The notes beneath the pieces were generated by a model, which was not told where the DNA came from, ran no database searches, and saw nothing but the letters and a program-made list of their open reading frames with translations. The translations under genes were made by a program, and so were the position numbers. This document shows positions 17,371 through 25,881 of a stretch of DNA of 49,582 nucleotides, piece by piece; position 1 is the stretch's first letter, and each line of letters begins with the position of its first letter. The DNA comes from Rhodococcus sp. 06-462-5 (GTDB taxonomy: Bacteria > Actinomycetota > Actinomycetes > Mycobacteriales > Mycobacteriaceae). Location: the NCBI RefSeq assembly GCF_002258315.1, contig NZ_NOYD01000055.1, positions 1 to 49,582 on the forward strand. The letters are read 5' to 3'.

Positions 17371-18719
17371 CGCTTTCGTAGCTGCACGGGCTGCCCGTCC
17401 TCGGGGAAGGGTAGCGACGTGAAGTTCAGCGGCGCAACGTAATCGGGGTCGACCGACCAGTCGAACCGCAGCAGCAGGTGGTGCATGATCGTCTTGATCT
17501 CCGCGCCCGCGAAGAACATGCCGATGCACTTGTGCACGCCTCCGCCGAACGGCTCCCACGCGTAGCGGTGCACCTTGTCCTCCCGGCGATCGTCGGCGAA
17601 CCTGCCTGGGTCGAACTTCTCGGGGTCCGGCCAGTACTGCTCCATGTGGTGCGTGAAGTGCGGCGCGACCGACGCGTACGTCCCCGCGGGTACGAACCTT
17701 CCCTGCACCTCGGTGTCCTTGACAGCGCGTCGCGCCACCACCGGAGTGGGCGAGACCAGCCGCAGGCATTCCTTCATCACCAGATCGACACTGTGCAGTT
17801 CGTCGAGTTGCGCGAGCGTCGGCGCATCGGTGCCGAGGGCCTCGGACTCCGCGCGGCACTTGTCCTGCCACTCCGGATGTTGCCCGAGGTACTGCATCAT
17901 CGTCGACAGCGTGATCGTCGACGTGTCGTGCGCGGCCATCAGCAGGAAGATCATGTGGTCGATCACTTCCTCGTCGGAGAATCGCTCGCCGTCGTTCCCC
18001 TCGATGTGGCACAGAACCGAGAACAGGTCGTCGGTTTCGGTGGCGCGCCGCGACGGTAGGTAGCGCCGGAAGAACTGCTCGAGCATGGCTCGGCCATCGA
18101 GGCCACGCTTCCACCGCGTTCCCGGAACGCGATAGCGCACGATCGACGTCGCCGCCTGAACGCACGCCACGAAACTCGAGTTGAGCTCGGCTATCTCGGC
18201 TTCGGTGCTGCCCTCGGCACCGCCCATGAAGATGCTGGTTGCCACCTCCAGGGTCAACGCCTTGAGCGCCGGGTAGACCTGGACGTCGCGCCCGCCCTGC
18301 CATGCGTCCAAACCGGTTGCGGTGACAGGATTCAACGCCTCGACGGATTTGGTGAGCCGGTCCCTCGTGAACGCCTGCTGCATGATTCGTCGGTGCTTCA
18401 GATGCTCGTCGGAGTCGAGCAGCATCAAACCACCGTGAAAGAACGGGCCGATCAGCAGCGACCAGCCGTCACCATTCGCAAACGCCTTGTCGGCGTTCTG
18501 CAATACCTCTTGGCATGCGTCCGGACCGAGGACGGTGATCCACTTCTGCCCGGCCATCGTCAGCCACGACACCTCGCCGTACTTCTCCCACCGACTCCCT
18601 AGCAGTTTCAGCGGATCTCGGATGTATTCGAGCGTGTGCCCCACAACGGGAATGCCGCCGTCGCCGTATACCGGTTGGAGCGTTGAATCAGCAGGTGGAG
18701 CAGCCAGAGCACGTGCCAT
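17367..18719 (-). CDS. Cytochrome P450, possibly CYP136-like
   Basis: 450 residues. The heme-binding loop is F-G-G-G-V-H-K-C-I-G with Cys398 as thiolate ligand. The I-helix has A-A-H-D-T-S near residue 264 (oxygen activation), and the K-helix E-x-x-R is Glu317-Arg320. The divergent gene is a TetR regulator, with a palindromic operator between them. M. tuberculosis cyp136 also has a divergent TetR, so orthology is possible but unproven. Electron-transfer partners are not encoded here. Confidence 0.88.
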   Translation of the reverse strand: MARALAAPPADSTLQPVYGDGGIPVVGHTLEYIRDPLKLLGSRWEKYGEVSWLTMAGQKWITVLGPDACQEVLQNADKAFANGDGWSLLIGPFFHGGLMLLDSDEHLKHRRIMQQAFTRDRLTKSVEALNPVTATGLDAWQGGRDVQVYPALKALTLEVATSIFMGGAEGSTEAEIAELNSSFVACVQAATSIVRYRVPGTRWKRGLDGRAMLEQFFRRYLPSRRATETDDLFSVLCHIEGNDGERFSDEEVIDHMIFLLMAAHDTSTITLSTMMQYLGQHPEWQDKCRAESEALGTDAPTLAQLDELHSVDLVMKECLRLVSPTPVVARRAVKDTEVQGRFVPAGTYASVAPHFTHHMEQYWPDPEKFDPGRFADDRREDKVHRYAWEPFGGGVHKCIGMFFAGAEIKTIMHHLLLRFDWSVDPDYVAPLNFTSLPFPEDGQPVQLRKR

Positions 18720-18734
18720 TGTCGACCTCCGTCA

Positions 18735-18758
18735 ATCTGACAGAGTGTCCTGTCAGAT
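18735..18758. promoter_or_regulatory. Palindromic operator between P450 and TetR genes
   Basis: ATCTGACAG (18735-18743), six bases, then CTGTCAGAT (18750-18758). A perfect 9-base inverted repeat, 15 bases before the P450 start and about 47 before the TetR start. It is well placed for the TetR protein to repress both genes. Confidence 0.75.
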
Positions 18759-18804
18759 GGCATGTAGTCTGCGTCACACGTGCTTCCTCTGTCAAGATCT
18801 ACTC

Positions 18805-19422
18805 ATGGCTTCCCCGACGCGCCGCTACAACGGCATGAGCGCCGACGATCGCACCGCCGACCGTCGCGCGCGATTGCTCGAAGCCGGGCTCGAAGTGTTC
18901 TCCACGGCCGGTGCCCAGAACACGACCATGACCGCGATCTGCGCAGAGGCGAAACTGACCGAGCGCTACTTCTACCAAAGTTTCTCCGGCAAAGAGGATT
19001 TGCTCGAGAAGGTGGTCGAGTCGGTGTCCGACGAGATCCGGGCCGCAGCTCTGGACGCGCTGCACTCCCCTGCCCCCACCGTCGAGGAACAGGTGCGCAA
19101 CGCCATCACTGCGTTCGTCGGCGTGCTCACCGAAGACCGACGCAAGGGACGCGTCGCGATGATCGAGTCATTGGCCGTCGACTCCCTTCGCGACTATCGA
19201 CGACAGTCCATGCGCGCGTTCGCCCATCTGGTAGCCGAGCAATCACGCGAGCTGTTCGGCGAACAGGCCTGGCCGCAGCCACAATCCGAGATCAACGGCC
19301 TGCTCTTCATCGGTGGACTCGCCGAACTGGTCATCGCGTGGTTGAACGACGAAATCGACATCACACCTGCCGACATCGTCGACGCCGCAACCCGACAGTT
19401 CATCGCGACGGCACACCGCTGA
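18805..19422 (+). CDS. TetR family regulator divergent from the P450
   Basis: 205 residues. The helix-turn-helix lies at about residues 22-66 (A-R-L-L-E-A-G-L-E-V-F, then L-T-E-R-Y-F-Y-Q-S-F). The ligand domain is alpha-helical. ATG at 18805 was taken, since it is nearest before the domain; the frame is open further upstream across the operator. Its likely role is repression of the divergent P450 in response to a lipid or steroid-like ligand, by position only. Confidence 0.85.
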   Translation: MASPTRRYNGMSADDRTADRRARLLEAGLEVFSTAGAQNTTMTAICAEAKLTERYFYQSFSGKEDLLEKVVESVSDEIRAAALDALHSPAPTVEEQVRNAITAFVGVLTEDRRKGRVAMIESLAVDSLRDYRRQSMRAFAHLVAEQSRELFGEQAWPQPQSEINGLLFIGGLAELVIAWLNDEIDITPADIVDAATRQFIATAHR

Positions 19423-19423
19423 G

Positions 19424-19493
19424 GTGCCTTCGGCAGTGGCGTGATCAGGTGCCGCGGAGGGCACTTATTCGCACCACTGCGCCGAAGGCGCAC
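19424..19493. repeat. REP-like inverted repeat between convergent genes
   Basis: GTGCCTTCGGCAGTGG at 19424-19439 pairs with CCACTGCGCCGAAGGCGCAC at 19474-19493, with two CG insertions in the right arm. It occupies nearly all of the gap between the TetR stop and the acetamidase stop. It could be a bidirectional terminator or a member of a dispersed palindrome family. Confidence 0.6.
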
Positions 19494-19495
19494 TC

Positions 19496-20860
19496 CTACC
19501 GGTCGAAGTGCGCCTTGGAGATCTGACCGTGCACGCCGACCGTCTTGTCGACCACCTGCGAAACGGTGAAGTTGGCGGCCGCGGAGAGGTAGGCATAGGC
19601 CGTCGCCCGGTCCATGCCGAGGTCGGTCTCGAGGAAGTCGAGCGCGTTGACCACGGCGCGACGCATGGCTGCGTTCAGGTCCGAACTCTGACCACCGACG
19701 GCACCGTCCGGATCGGACAGGCCGATCGGAATCCATGAATCCTCGTTCTCGGCAAAGGGATACGAGTACGCGACGGACGGCGCATCCCCGCTGCCCGCCT
19801 TGCAGACCGTGAGGCGGAAGGTGCCGCGCAGGGACCCCTCCATCGCCGTCAGCGCCACTTCCCCGTCGCCCATCGCCATGTGCGGATCGCCGACGTAGAA
19901 CAACGCACCCTCTGCGAACACCGGGAGGTAGAACGTCGACCCGACGCCGAGCAGGCCGACATCGATGTTGCCGCCGCCGAGCGTCGGGGGAATCGAATTC
20001 GCATTCGGTGACGTCAGGCCCGGGTCGCTGGCGAATGCAACACCCATCATGCCCATGAACGGACGCAGCGGAAAGCGCACGGCCGCATCGCCGTACCGCA
20101 TCACACCCTGCCCGTCCTCGACTGCGGTGAACGTGGAGATGTTGCCGTACTGCGTCGGGTCACCCGACGGCCTGCCGTCGCTGCCGATCGGCGGCATCAC
20201 CTCGTCCAGGCTGATGCCCGCAGGAGCCTCACCGGACGCAGTGACCGCCAGGGAGCCCTTGCCGTGCCTGCTCGACACCACACCGTACGGAACGCGTGGG
20301 ATCGCCTCGAGAGTCTCGATCTTGAGTACATCCCCGCGCTGCGCACCCTCGACGAACACCGGGCCCGTCACCACATGCGGGCCGTCGACGTCGAAATTGC
20401 GGACCGTGCGGTCGTATCCGCCGGCGATGTCGATGGCGTCCTGCAGCACGTCGGATTCCGATACTCCCTTGCCGCCGAAGAATTCGACGGGATCGCGGCC
20501 CTGGTCTTCGAGAATTCCTTCGTGGCTGAGCGCATCGATGGTCACCGTCTCACCGGACTTCATCTGCAGCACCGACTCGGACTCGACCGTCGGGACGTAG
20601 CCCCACAGGACCTTGTCGACCTCGGAACTCAGGTAGTGATCGCCGGCGATGTCACCCGCTCCGGGCTGAAGGATCCCGCCAGCGGTAGTTGCGGGTGCCG
20701 ATGAGCTCGCAGCGGCTGTGTTCGACGAGGACGTAGAACACGCTGCCGTCCCGGCGATTCCGACGCCTGCACCCAGTGCCGCCACCGCTTGGATGAATCC
20801 ACGTCGACCGATTCCCTTGGTGATCGTCTCCGCTGCCTGCTCCGCCATCGACCGCGCCAT
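19496..20860 (-). CDS. Acetamidase/formamidase family protein, exported Tat lipoprotein
   Basis: 454 residues. The N-terminus has a twin-arginine motif (G-R-R-G-F-I-Q at about 18-24), a hydrophobic run and a lipobox ending T-A-A-C at about residue 41. A Ser/Ala/Thr-rich linker follows. The rest matches the FmdA/AmdA family: D-A-L-S-H-E near residue 110, V-T-G-P-V-F-V-E, and G-D-P-H-M-A-M-G-D-G-E. Known family members hydrolyse formamide or acetamide in the cytoplasm. Here the enzyme would be folded, exported and anchored outside. Substrate not certain. Confidence 0.85.
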   Translation of the reverse strand: MARSMAEQAAETITKGIGRRGFIQAVAALGAGVGIAGTAACSTSSSNTAAASSSAPATTAGGILQPGAGDIAGDHYLSSEVDKVLWGYVPTVESESVLQMKSGETVTIDALSHEGILEDQGRDPVEFFGGKGVSESDVLQDAIDIAGGYDRTVRNFDVDGPHVVTGPVFVEGAQRGDVLKIETLEAIPRVPYGVVSSRHGKGSLAVTASGEAPAGISLDEVMPPIGSDGRPSGDPTQYGNISTFTAVEDGQGVMRYGDAAVRFPLRPFMGMMGVAFASDPGLTSPNANSIPPTLGGGNIDVGLLGVGSTFYLPVFAEGALFYVGDPHMAMGDGEVALTAMEGSLRGTFRLTVCKAGSGDAPSVAYSYPFAENEDSWIPIGLSDPDGAVGGQSSDLNAAMRRAVVNALDFLETDLGMDRATAYAYLSAAANFTVSQVVDKTVGVHGQISKAHFDR

Positions 20861-21025
20861 GATGCCTCCTGAATTGTCCGAATCTCGAACGTAGACCGAG
20901 GGTGTTTCTCGGCAGTTACGAACATGCGTCGGACGAAGTGCTCAGCAGCTCAACTGGGATGACTCCCGCCGTCGAGACGAACGCGAGAATAGGTGCTGTC
21001 CACTCACATCGGTAGATTCACCACC

Positions 21026-21982
21026 ATGCCGACTGCCTCCACACCCGACGGATTCGCCTTCGAGCGATTCGACGTCACCGACGCCGGATCCATCGCCACG
21101 GTCTTCGCAGCCAAGGAACACCGAGCCGGGCTCTACGTTCTGCACTTCACCGACGGCTCGGCCTACGCGGGCTACGCAGATTCGGTCCCCGCGCGGTTCG
21201 CCGCAGACCTCGACGTGTGGACCGACATCGAGGCACTCGACTTCACCTCCGGCACAGCAGACCAACTCGAGCAATTGCAGGATCTCGTGTCGCGCCTGAC
21301 CCGCCCACGTGAGCGGACCTCGGAGGCCGGTGCGATCGGCGAGGCACCGAGCGCGAAATCCGCACTGCCGAAGGAAAGAGCCAAGCGGGCGACATTGCTC
21401 GACGCGGCCGTCGGCAAGACGCGCAAACAGTTCTGGGATCTGTCCGACCACATCGCATACCCCGCCATTCGCAGCATCGTGGCCGACTACATCAACTCCT
21501 CGATCCCCGACCCGGCGAACACCGCGAAGTACCTGTGGCAGATCGCTGCCCTGTCCGACGAGCCCGCCGACACCGGGCCTCGACGCTTGGTGACGCTGAC
21601 GTGCGGCGGCTTCGAGACACTGCGCGTCGACGAGATCGTGCACGACGACGACACGATCGAACTCGACCTGCGCATCAACACCAACGTTCCGCGCGACCGG
21701 ACCGACGAGCAACTCGAGGTCTCCAACGAGACCGTCAGCGCCGGGCGCGGACCCTACCGGGACGAACGTGTGTGGTCGTGGTCGATCGACCTCGGCGCGC
21801 TGCTGGAAGAAGACGTGGACGTCGACCTCGGGATCGACGACGACACGTTCGACGACCTCGCCTACGGCCTCAACGCCAGGCTGATGCGATCCGGAAACTC
21901 GACGGGCGCAGCGTCACACAACCACGACCTCGCGGCCGACCTGCTCGCCGAGGCATACCGGCAGCTGTTCGAGACCGAGTGA
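21026..21982 (+). CDS. Uncharacterised protein with GIY-YIG-like N-terminus
   Basis: 318 residues. Residues about 33-75 have G-L-Y-V-L-H-F-T-D-G-S-A-Y-A-G-Y, which resembles the start of a GIY-YIG nuclease fold (G-L-Y/Y-x-G). The catalytic arginine and glutamate are not obvious to me, so it may be degenerate. Residues about 100-140 are charged; the C-terminal 150 are acidic. The GTG of the next gene overlaps its TGA. The start ATG at 21026 is chosen over a GTG 33 bases upstream. Confidence 0.7.
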   Translation: MPTASTPDGFAFERFDVTDAGSIATVFAAKEHRAGLYVLHFTDGSAYAGYADSVPARFAADLDVWTDIEALDFTSGTADQLEQLQDLVSRLTRPRERTSEAGAIGEAPSAKSALPKERAKRATLLDAAVGKTRKQFWDLSDHIAYPAIRSIVADYINSSIPDPANTAKYLWQIAALSDEPADTGPRRLVTLTCGGFETLRVDEIVHDDDTIELDLRINTNVPRDRTDEQLEVSNETVSAGRGPYRDERVWSWSIDLGALLEEDVDVDLGIDDDTFDDLAYGLNARLMRSGNSTGAASHNHDLAADLLAEAYRQLFETE

Positions 21983-22641
21983 CCGGTCAGCTCTGGTACG
22001 TCTCGTACGGTTCGAATCTGCTGCGCGAGAGGTTCTTCACCTACCTGACGGGATCCGACGAAAGCTCCGAATTCGGTGCGCACCCACCGGCGCCCTCGAC
22101 GGCGTTGCCTGCCGGTGAAAGATGGCTGTGGATCGACTATCCGCTGTACTTCGCCGGAGTCTCGCGGCGCTGGACCGGAGCATCGGCGTTCGTCTCGACG
22201 ACGGCAGATGCCGCGAATCGGTCTGTAGCGCACGGCTATCTACTCGACCGCGTCCAGTTCGCTCACCTGGCTGCCGTCGAGAACGTCGTCGCATCCATCG
22301 ATGTCGGGGCGACGGAGACACTTGCCATCGGACAATGGTCGCAACTGGCAGTGGATCGCGAAGGTGCGAGCTTCCGCGGGAAATACGATGCACTGCTCCG
22401 ACTTCCGGACATCGACGGATCGGCCGCGTTCACACTGACCAGCTCGATCGTGCGGGAGCGCGGCGAACCGTCGAGCAGATATCTCTCGACGATCCGGCGC
22501 GGATTACTCTCCGCCCCCGACGATCTCGAGGTGGACGCCTACCTGCACGCGGCGATCGAACGATCCGCGGAGCTTACTTCAGCGCATCGAGGTTCGTCTT
22601 CAACAGCAGCACGTTGTAGTCCGACCACCGAGAAGCAGTGA
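21979..22641 (+). CDS. Gamma-glutamylcyclotransferase-like protein
   Basis: 220 residues starting with Q-L-W-Y-V-S-Y-G-S-N-L, the Y-G-S-N-L loop that binds gamma-glutamyl groups in GGCT/AIG2-fold proteins. The rest is a larger divergent version, and a catalytic glutamate cannot be assigned with confidence. The GTG start overlaps the stop of the upstream gene, so the two are coupled. The 3' end overlaps the convergent DUF4185 gene by 68 bases, which is unusual; the last 20 or so codons may be poorly conserved. Confidence 0.7.
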   Translation: MTGQLWYVSYGSNLLRERFFTYLTGSDESSEFGAHPPAPSTALPAGERWLWIDYPLYFAGVSRRWTGASAFVSTTADAANRSVAHGYLLDRVQFAHLAAVENVVASIDVGATETLAIGQWSQLAVDREGASFRGKYDALLRLPDIDGSAAFTLTSSIVRERGEPSSRYLSTIRRGLLSAPDDLEVDAYLHAAIERSAELTSAHRGSSSTAARCSPTTEKQ

Positions 22642-23842
22642 AGTACAGGTCTTTTCCGCTCGACATCGGATGAATGAACGGCGCATAGATTCCGCCGGCG
22701 GTCTGATTGGCATCGAGGATGGTCCTCGGCGCACTCCATGGCCCCTCGGGATTGTCGGCAGTGCGAGCGACCAAAGTGCGAGTGTTCTCGTCCCCGTACA
22801 TCATCACGTAGCGGCCGAGGTAGTCGTTCCACGCAACCGACATCTCGCTGACCGGGCCCTTGACGATGGCAACGGTGTCACCGATGTTCTTCGACCACTG
22901 CTTCGTCGGATCCGGATCCTGCGTCGAGTACTCGTACGCGTCGAGATTCTCGATGTCGTTCGGTGCCACCCGCGAGACGAATGCGTCGCCGAATCGTCCG
23001 TTGGGAGTGCCGAACTGGTACAGGTACTCGCCGTCGCGACCCAGCACGTACGCACTCTGCTGAAACTTGCCCTGGCTTTCGTGGACGTTGGTGAAGCCCG
23101 GGATGGTGACACCCTTGTTGACGCGGATCGTCTTGGGATCCGTCGACCAATTCTGGCCGTTGTCAGTAGATTTCGCCGTCGCAGAGTAGTTCGTGACCCA
23201 GCGCCCGGGAGGGCCCCAGCTCTGCACCGACATGTAGTTGATGTACTGGGTGTTGCCGATCGCTATGGCCGCCGTGGGAATCGTCGTGTCCTCGACGCTG
23301 GGCAGCTTTGCGCTGGAGATGATCTCGGCTGCATAGTTCGGACTACCGGCCCGCACGACGGCACCGGAGGTGTTGTCCGCGGGGTCGGCTGGACCGATCT
23401 TGATTCCCTGCGCCAAGTTCGTCGACGCCTTGTCCGACCGGAAGAGCGCGTTGCTGCGCCACTGGGCATTGCCGGAGGAGCAGTCTCCGAAGGTGTCACC
23501 GAACGCCATCAGGATTTGGCCGACCCCGTTGTCCCAGCTGATCCCGAGGTCGGTGCCGGACATCGCAAGGTCGTTGTAGGTGTTGTTCACGCTCTGCGGA
23601 CCGGTGACCCAGGCGATGCTCTGAGTGTTCCCGGTGATCCGAGGAAGCGGCCCCTGAGGGCCTTGTGGGTTCTTGCCAGACATCCCAGCGCTGCCCGACG
23701 ACCCGAACAGCGGGGACGAGCCCGGACCACCGAGCCCACCGCACGGTTCGGCCGACACGGTGGGTGCGGTCAGAGCGCTGAGTCCGCTCACTGCCAGTGC
23801 CAGGACAGCCCCGACAGCAACCTGCCGACTACGTACACGCAT
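22574..23842 (-). CDS. Secreted DUF4185 protein, candidate endo-D-arabinanase (GH183-like)
   Basis: 422 residues. A Sec signal peptide covers about residues 1-32, ending around V-S-A-E-P. A Gly/Pro/Ser-rich linker follows, then a beta-propeller-like DUF4185 domain with repeats such as G-I-S-W-D-N-G, M-A-F-G-D-T-F-G-D and M-M-Y-G-D-E-N. Members of DUF4185 were shown to cleave D-arabinan of mycobacterial arabinogalactan and lipoarabinomannan (family GH183). Assignment to that activity here is inference. The ATG at 23842 (M-R-V-R-S-R) gives the best signal peptide; a start four codons upstream is possible. Confidence 0.82.
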   Translation of the reverse strand: MRVRSRQVAVGAVLALAVSGLSALTAPTVSAEPCGGLGGPGSSPLFGSSGSAGMSGKNPQGPQGPLPRITGNTQSIAWVTGPQSVNNTYNDLAMSGTDLGISWDNGVGQILMAFGDTFGDCSSGNAQWRSNALFRSDKASTNLAQGIKIGPADPADNTSGAVVRAGSPNYAAEIISSAKLPSVEDTTIPTAAIAIGNTQYINYMSVQSWGPPGRWVTNYSATAKSTDNGQNWSTDPKTIRVNKGVTIPGFTNVHESQGKFQQSAYVLGRDGEYLYQFGTPNGRFGDAFVSRVAPNDIENLDAYEYSTQDPDPTKQWSKNIGDTVAIVKGPVSEMSVAWNDYLGRYVMMYGDENTRTLVARTADNPEGPWSAPRTILDANQTAGGIYAPFIHPMSSGKDLYFTASRWSDYNVLLLKTNLDALK

Positions 23843-23984
23843 GGACGAACCCACCGTTTCCCGTGTGACCCACGATACTGATGTGACTGATGGGACGAGT
23901 GTTACGCAAATCTACTGATCGCGCAACAAATCAGGCGTGTTGGTGCTTGACAAATTGCCTACGGCGAGAATGACACTCGTGTGA

Positions 23985-24398
23985 TTAGCCGGCAATCATG
24001 CGGGCGTGAGTCGTATCCAGCGCGAGCAGCACAGCGCCCTGCACAATGACGGCAGTGCCGTGGCCCAGCGCCTGGTCAGCAGTGATCCGGCCGCCGAACC
24101 GAGGCTTCCTGACGGCGATGTGCGCACCGGTCGCGATGTAGAGGACGTCGAGACCGGCATTGATCCACAGCAGCTTGGTCAAGCTCTTGGACGTCGGGAC
24201 CGAGGAGTTCAGCGCCCCGGCACCGGCGATGGCCACATCGATTGCTCCCCACCCGGCGGTCTGCTGACCGAACGCGCGCCAGGCAGGCGACGACCCGCGC
24301 AACGCCAACACCGTTCCGACGAGCACACTTCCACCGCCCCATACTGCGAGACGACGGCCGAGCCGCTGGGCAACGATGGGCGCTTCGAGTGCTGTCAT
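23985..24398 (-). CDS. Small membrane protein (DUF6992-like)
   Basis: 137 residues with about four hydrophobic helices (around residues 15-32, 45-62, 75-95 and 105-125). It resembles a small actinobacterial membrane family with W-I-N-A-G-L-D-V-L-Y-I in the third helix (DUF6992 as I recall). TGGAG precedes the ATG at 24398. Function unknown. It is divergent from the small secreted protein gene at 24507. Confidence 0.65.
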   Translation of the reverse strand: MTALEAPIVAQRLGRRLAVWGGGSVLVGTVLALRGSSPAWRAFGQQTAGWGAIDVAIAGAGALNSSVPTSKSLTKLLWINAGLDVLYIATGAHIAVRKPRFGGRITADQALGHGTAVIVQGAVLLALDTTHARMIAG

Positions 24399-24506
24399 GG
24401 ACTCCAGTGTGCCGCGTTCGAGGAAGGAGCCGGTTCGTAACGCGCGGTCGGTTGCGGCCGATCCCATGAGCACTGAGCAGTCGTGCTCGAAACGAACGGA
24501 GCCACC

Positions 24507-24839
24507 ATGCTGAAGAAGATCCTCGCCGGAGTCGCGCTGGCGATCGGCGGCGCAGTGCTCATCGCGCCGACAGCCTCCGCCGCTCCCGACGACAACCCGT
24601 TCGGGCCCAAGGATTCGACCGCGAACTTCGTGAGTGCCATCGAACCTTCGGCGTACGGCACCGACGGCACCAAGTCGTTGATCGTCAGCCCGTTCGGGAC
24701 GAGCCGGCAGATCGACTGCTCGTCGTTCCGCGGTCAGAGCTGGTGCGCCCAGAACGGGCGAGTACTGGATCAGATTCGAATCCCGGCCGGATCCTCGGAG
24801 TGGGACTACCGGACCCTCTACGTCTACAACCCGTTCTGA
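24507..24839 (+). CDS. Small secreted protein of unknown function
   Basis: 110 residues. M-L-K-K then a hydrophobic run and A-S-A-A-P predict a signal peptide cleaved after about residue 26. The mature part is about 84 residues, with two cysteines (D-C-S-S-F and S-W-C-A-Q) that could form a disulfide, and a C-terminal Y-V-Y-N-P-F. CGGAG precedes the ATG. Its stop overlaps the next start by one base, so it is coupled with the lipoprotein gene. Confidence 0.75.
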   Translation: MLKKILAGVALAIGGAVLIAPTASAAPDDNPFGPKDSTANFVSAIEPSAYGTDGTKSLIVSPFGTSRQIDCSSFRGQSWCAQNGRVLDQIRIPAGSSEWDYRTLYVYNPF

Positions 24840-25279
24840 TGATCGTCGGCCGCATGCTCTGCGGACTGGCTCTGGTCGTGCTCACCAGTTGTGCCGCAAC
24901 GGAACCCGAGCCGGGCATCGACGTCGCGGTGAACGTGGCGCCGTCGTCGTTCCCGCCCCCTCCTCCCTCCGTCGCGCCCACAGCCATCCCGACCCCGGAG
25001 GAAGCGACCGCCATCTTCCGTACCGTTTTCGACTGGACCGCAGAGCGGTCCGACCGCGCCGACGCACTCGAAGGCACACCCGAGGAGAACGCAGCGTTGT
25101 TCGACAGCGGCGGGGTCATGTCGGACGTGACGTTCGACCGCGTCGACGCCGTCGCACCCGGACGGGTGGAGGCGAGCGGCACTTCCGTCGGGCGAGTGTC
25201 CTCGATCGGTTTCTTTGTCTCCGAGGGCCGTTGGAAGCTGGAACGCGCAGCGGCATGCGCACTCACCGGAGCGTGTTGA
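24839..25279 (+). CDS. Putative lipoprotein of unknown function
   Basis: 146 residues. A short signal peptide with lipobox L-T-S-C puts the lipidated cysteine at residue 18. A proline-rich stretch (around 35-50) precedes a small domain with an NTF2-like or LppX-like look (I-G-F-F-V-S-E-G-R-W-K-L-E). The ATG overlaps the stop of the preceding secreted-protein gene, suggesting that the two products work in the same envelope compartment. No family recognised with certainty. Confidence 0.7.
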   Translation: MIVGRMLCGLALVVLTSCAATEPEPGIDVAVNVAPSSFPPPPPSVAPTAIPTPEEATAIFRTVFDWTAERSDRADALEGTPEENAALFDSGGVMSDVTFDRVDAVAPGRVEASGTSVGRVSSIGFFVSEGRWKLERAAACALTGAC

Positions 25280-25292
25280 TCGCCGGTTCAGG

Positions 25293-25859
25293 TCACCATC
25301 CGAACGGGTCCGAGTCGGACCCGGGCATCCAACTGCTGCCTGGTCCGACCCAGCCTCGCGCCATGATCATCTTCTTCGCAGCACGCTGATTGCGGCCGAT
25401 CAGACGGTCGAGGTACAGGCGACCGGCCAGATGGTTGGACTCGTGCTGCAGACACCGAGCCAGGTAACCGTGGCCCTCGACCGACACGGGATCGTTCTCC
25501 GCATCGACACCGGTCACGCGGGCCCAGTCCGCGCGGCCGGTCGGGTACCGCTCCCCCGGTACCGACAGACACCCTTCACCGTCTTCGGGGTCGGGCATCG
25601 TCTCCGGGATCGCCGACGTCTCGAGCACTGGGTTGACCACGTGCCCGCGGTGACGGACCCCGCCGTCCCTGAGGTCGTAGACGAACACTGCACGCAGGTC
25701 GCCGACCTGGTTGGCAGCAAGACCGGCACCGTGCGCCGCAGTGTTGGTCTCGAACAGGTCCTCCACGAACGCCGCCAACTCGGCGTCGAACACGGTGACG
25801 GGTTCGGCGACCGTCGTCAGCCGCGGGTCACCGGCAATGATAATGGGTCGAATCGCCAT
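25293..25859 (-). CDS. def: Peptide deformylase
   Basis: 188 residues with all three deformylase motifs. G-A-G-L-A-A-N-Q-V at 44-52, E-G-C-L-S-V-P at 95-101 with metal ligand Cys97, and Q-H-E-S-N-H at 138-143 with metal ligands His139 and His143 and catalytic Glu140. The usual H-E-x-D-H is H-E-S-N-H here; the Asp is not catalytic and Asn is seen in some homologues. It removes the N-formyl group from nascent proteins. The extended Trp-rich C-terminus (G-W-V-G-P) is typical of actinobacterial forms. Confidence 0.93.
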   Translation of the reverse strand: MAIRPIIIAGDPRLTTVAEPVTVFDAELAAFVEDLFETNTAAHGAGLAANQVGDLRAVFVYDLRDGGVRHRGHVVNPVLETSAIPETMPDPEDGEGCLSVPGERYPTGRADWARVTGVDAENDPVSVEGHGYLARCLQHESNHLAGRLYLDRLIGRNQRAAKKMIMARGWVGPGSSWMPGSDSDPFGW

Positions 25860-25881
25860 GCGACGAGGTTACTGTCGAAGC

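Noticed and set aside
16354..18303. 649-codon minus-strand open frame across the hydrolase and P450 genes
   Set aside because: It runs out of frame through two well supported genes on opposite strands and has arginine/glycine-biased composition.
25293..25859. Loss of the Asp in the deformylase H-E-x-D-H motif as a sign of inactivity
   Set aside because: The metal ligands and catalytic Glu are intact, and Asn at that position occurs in other deformylases as I recall.
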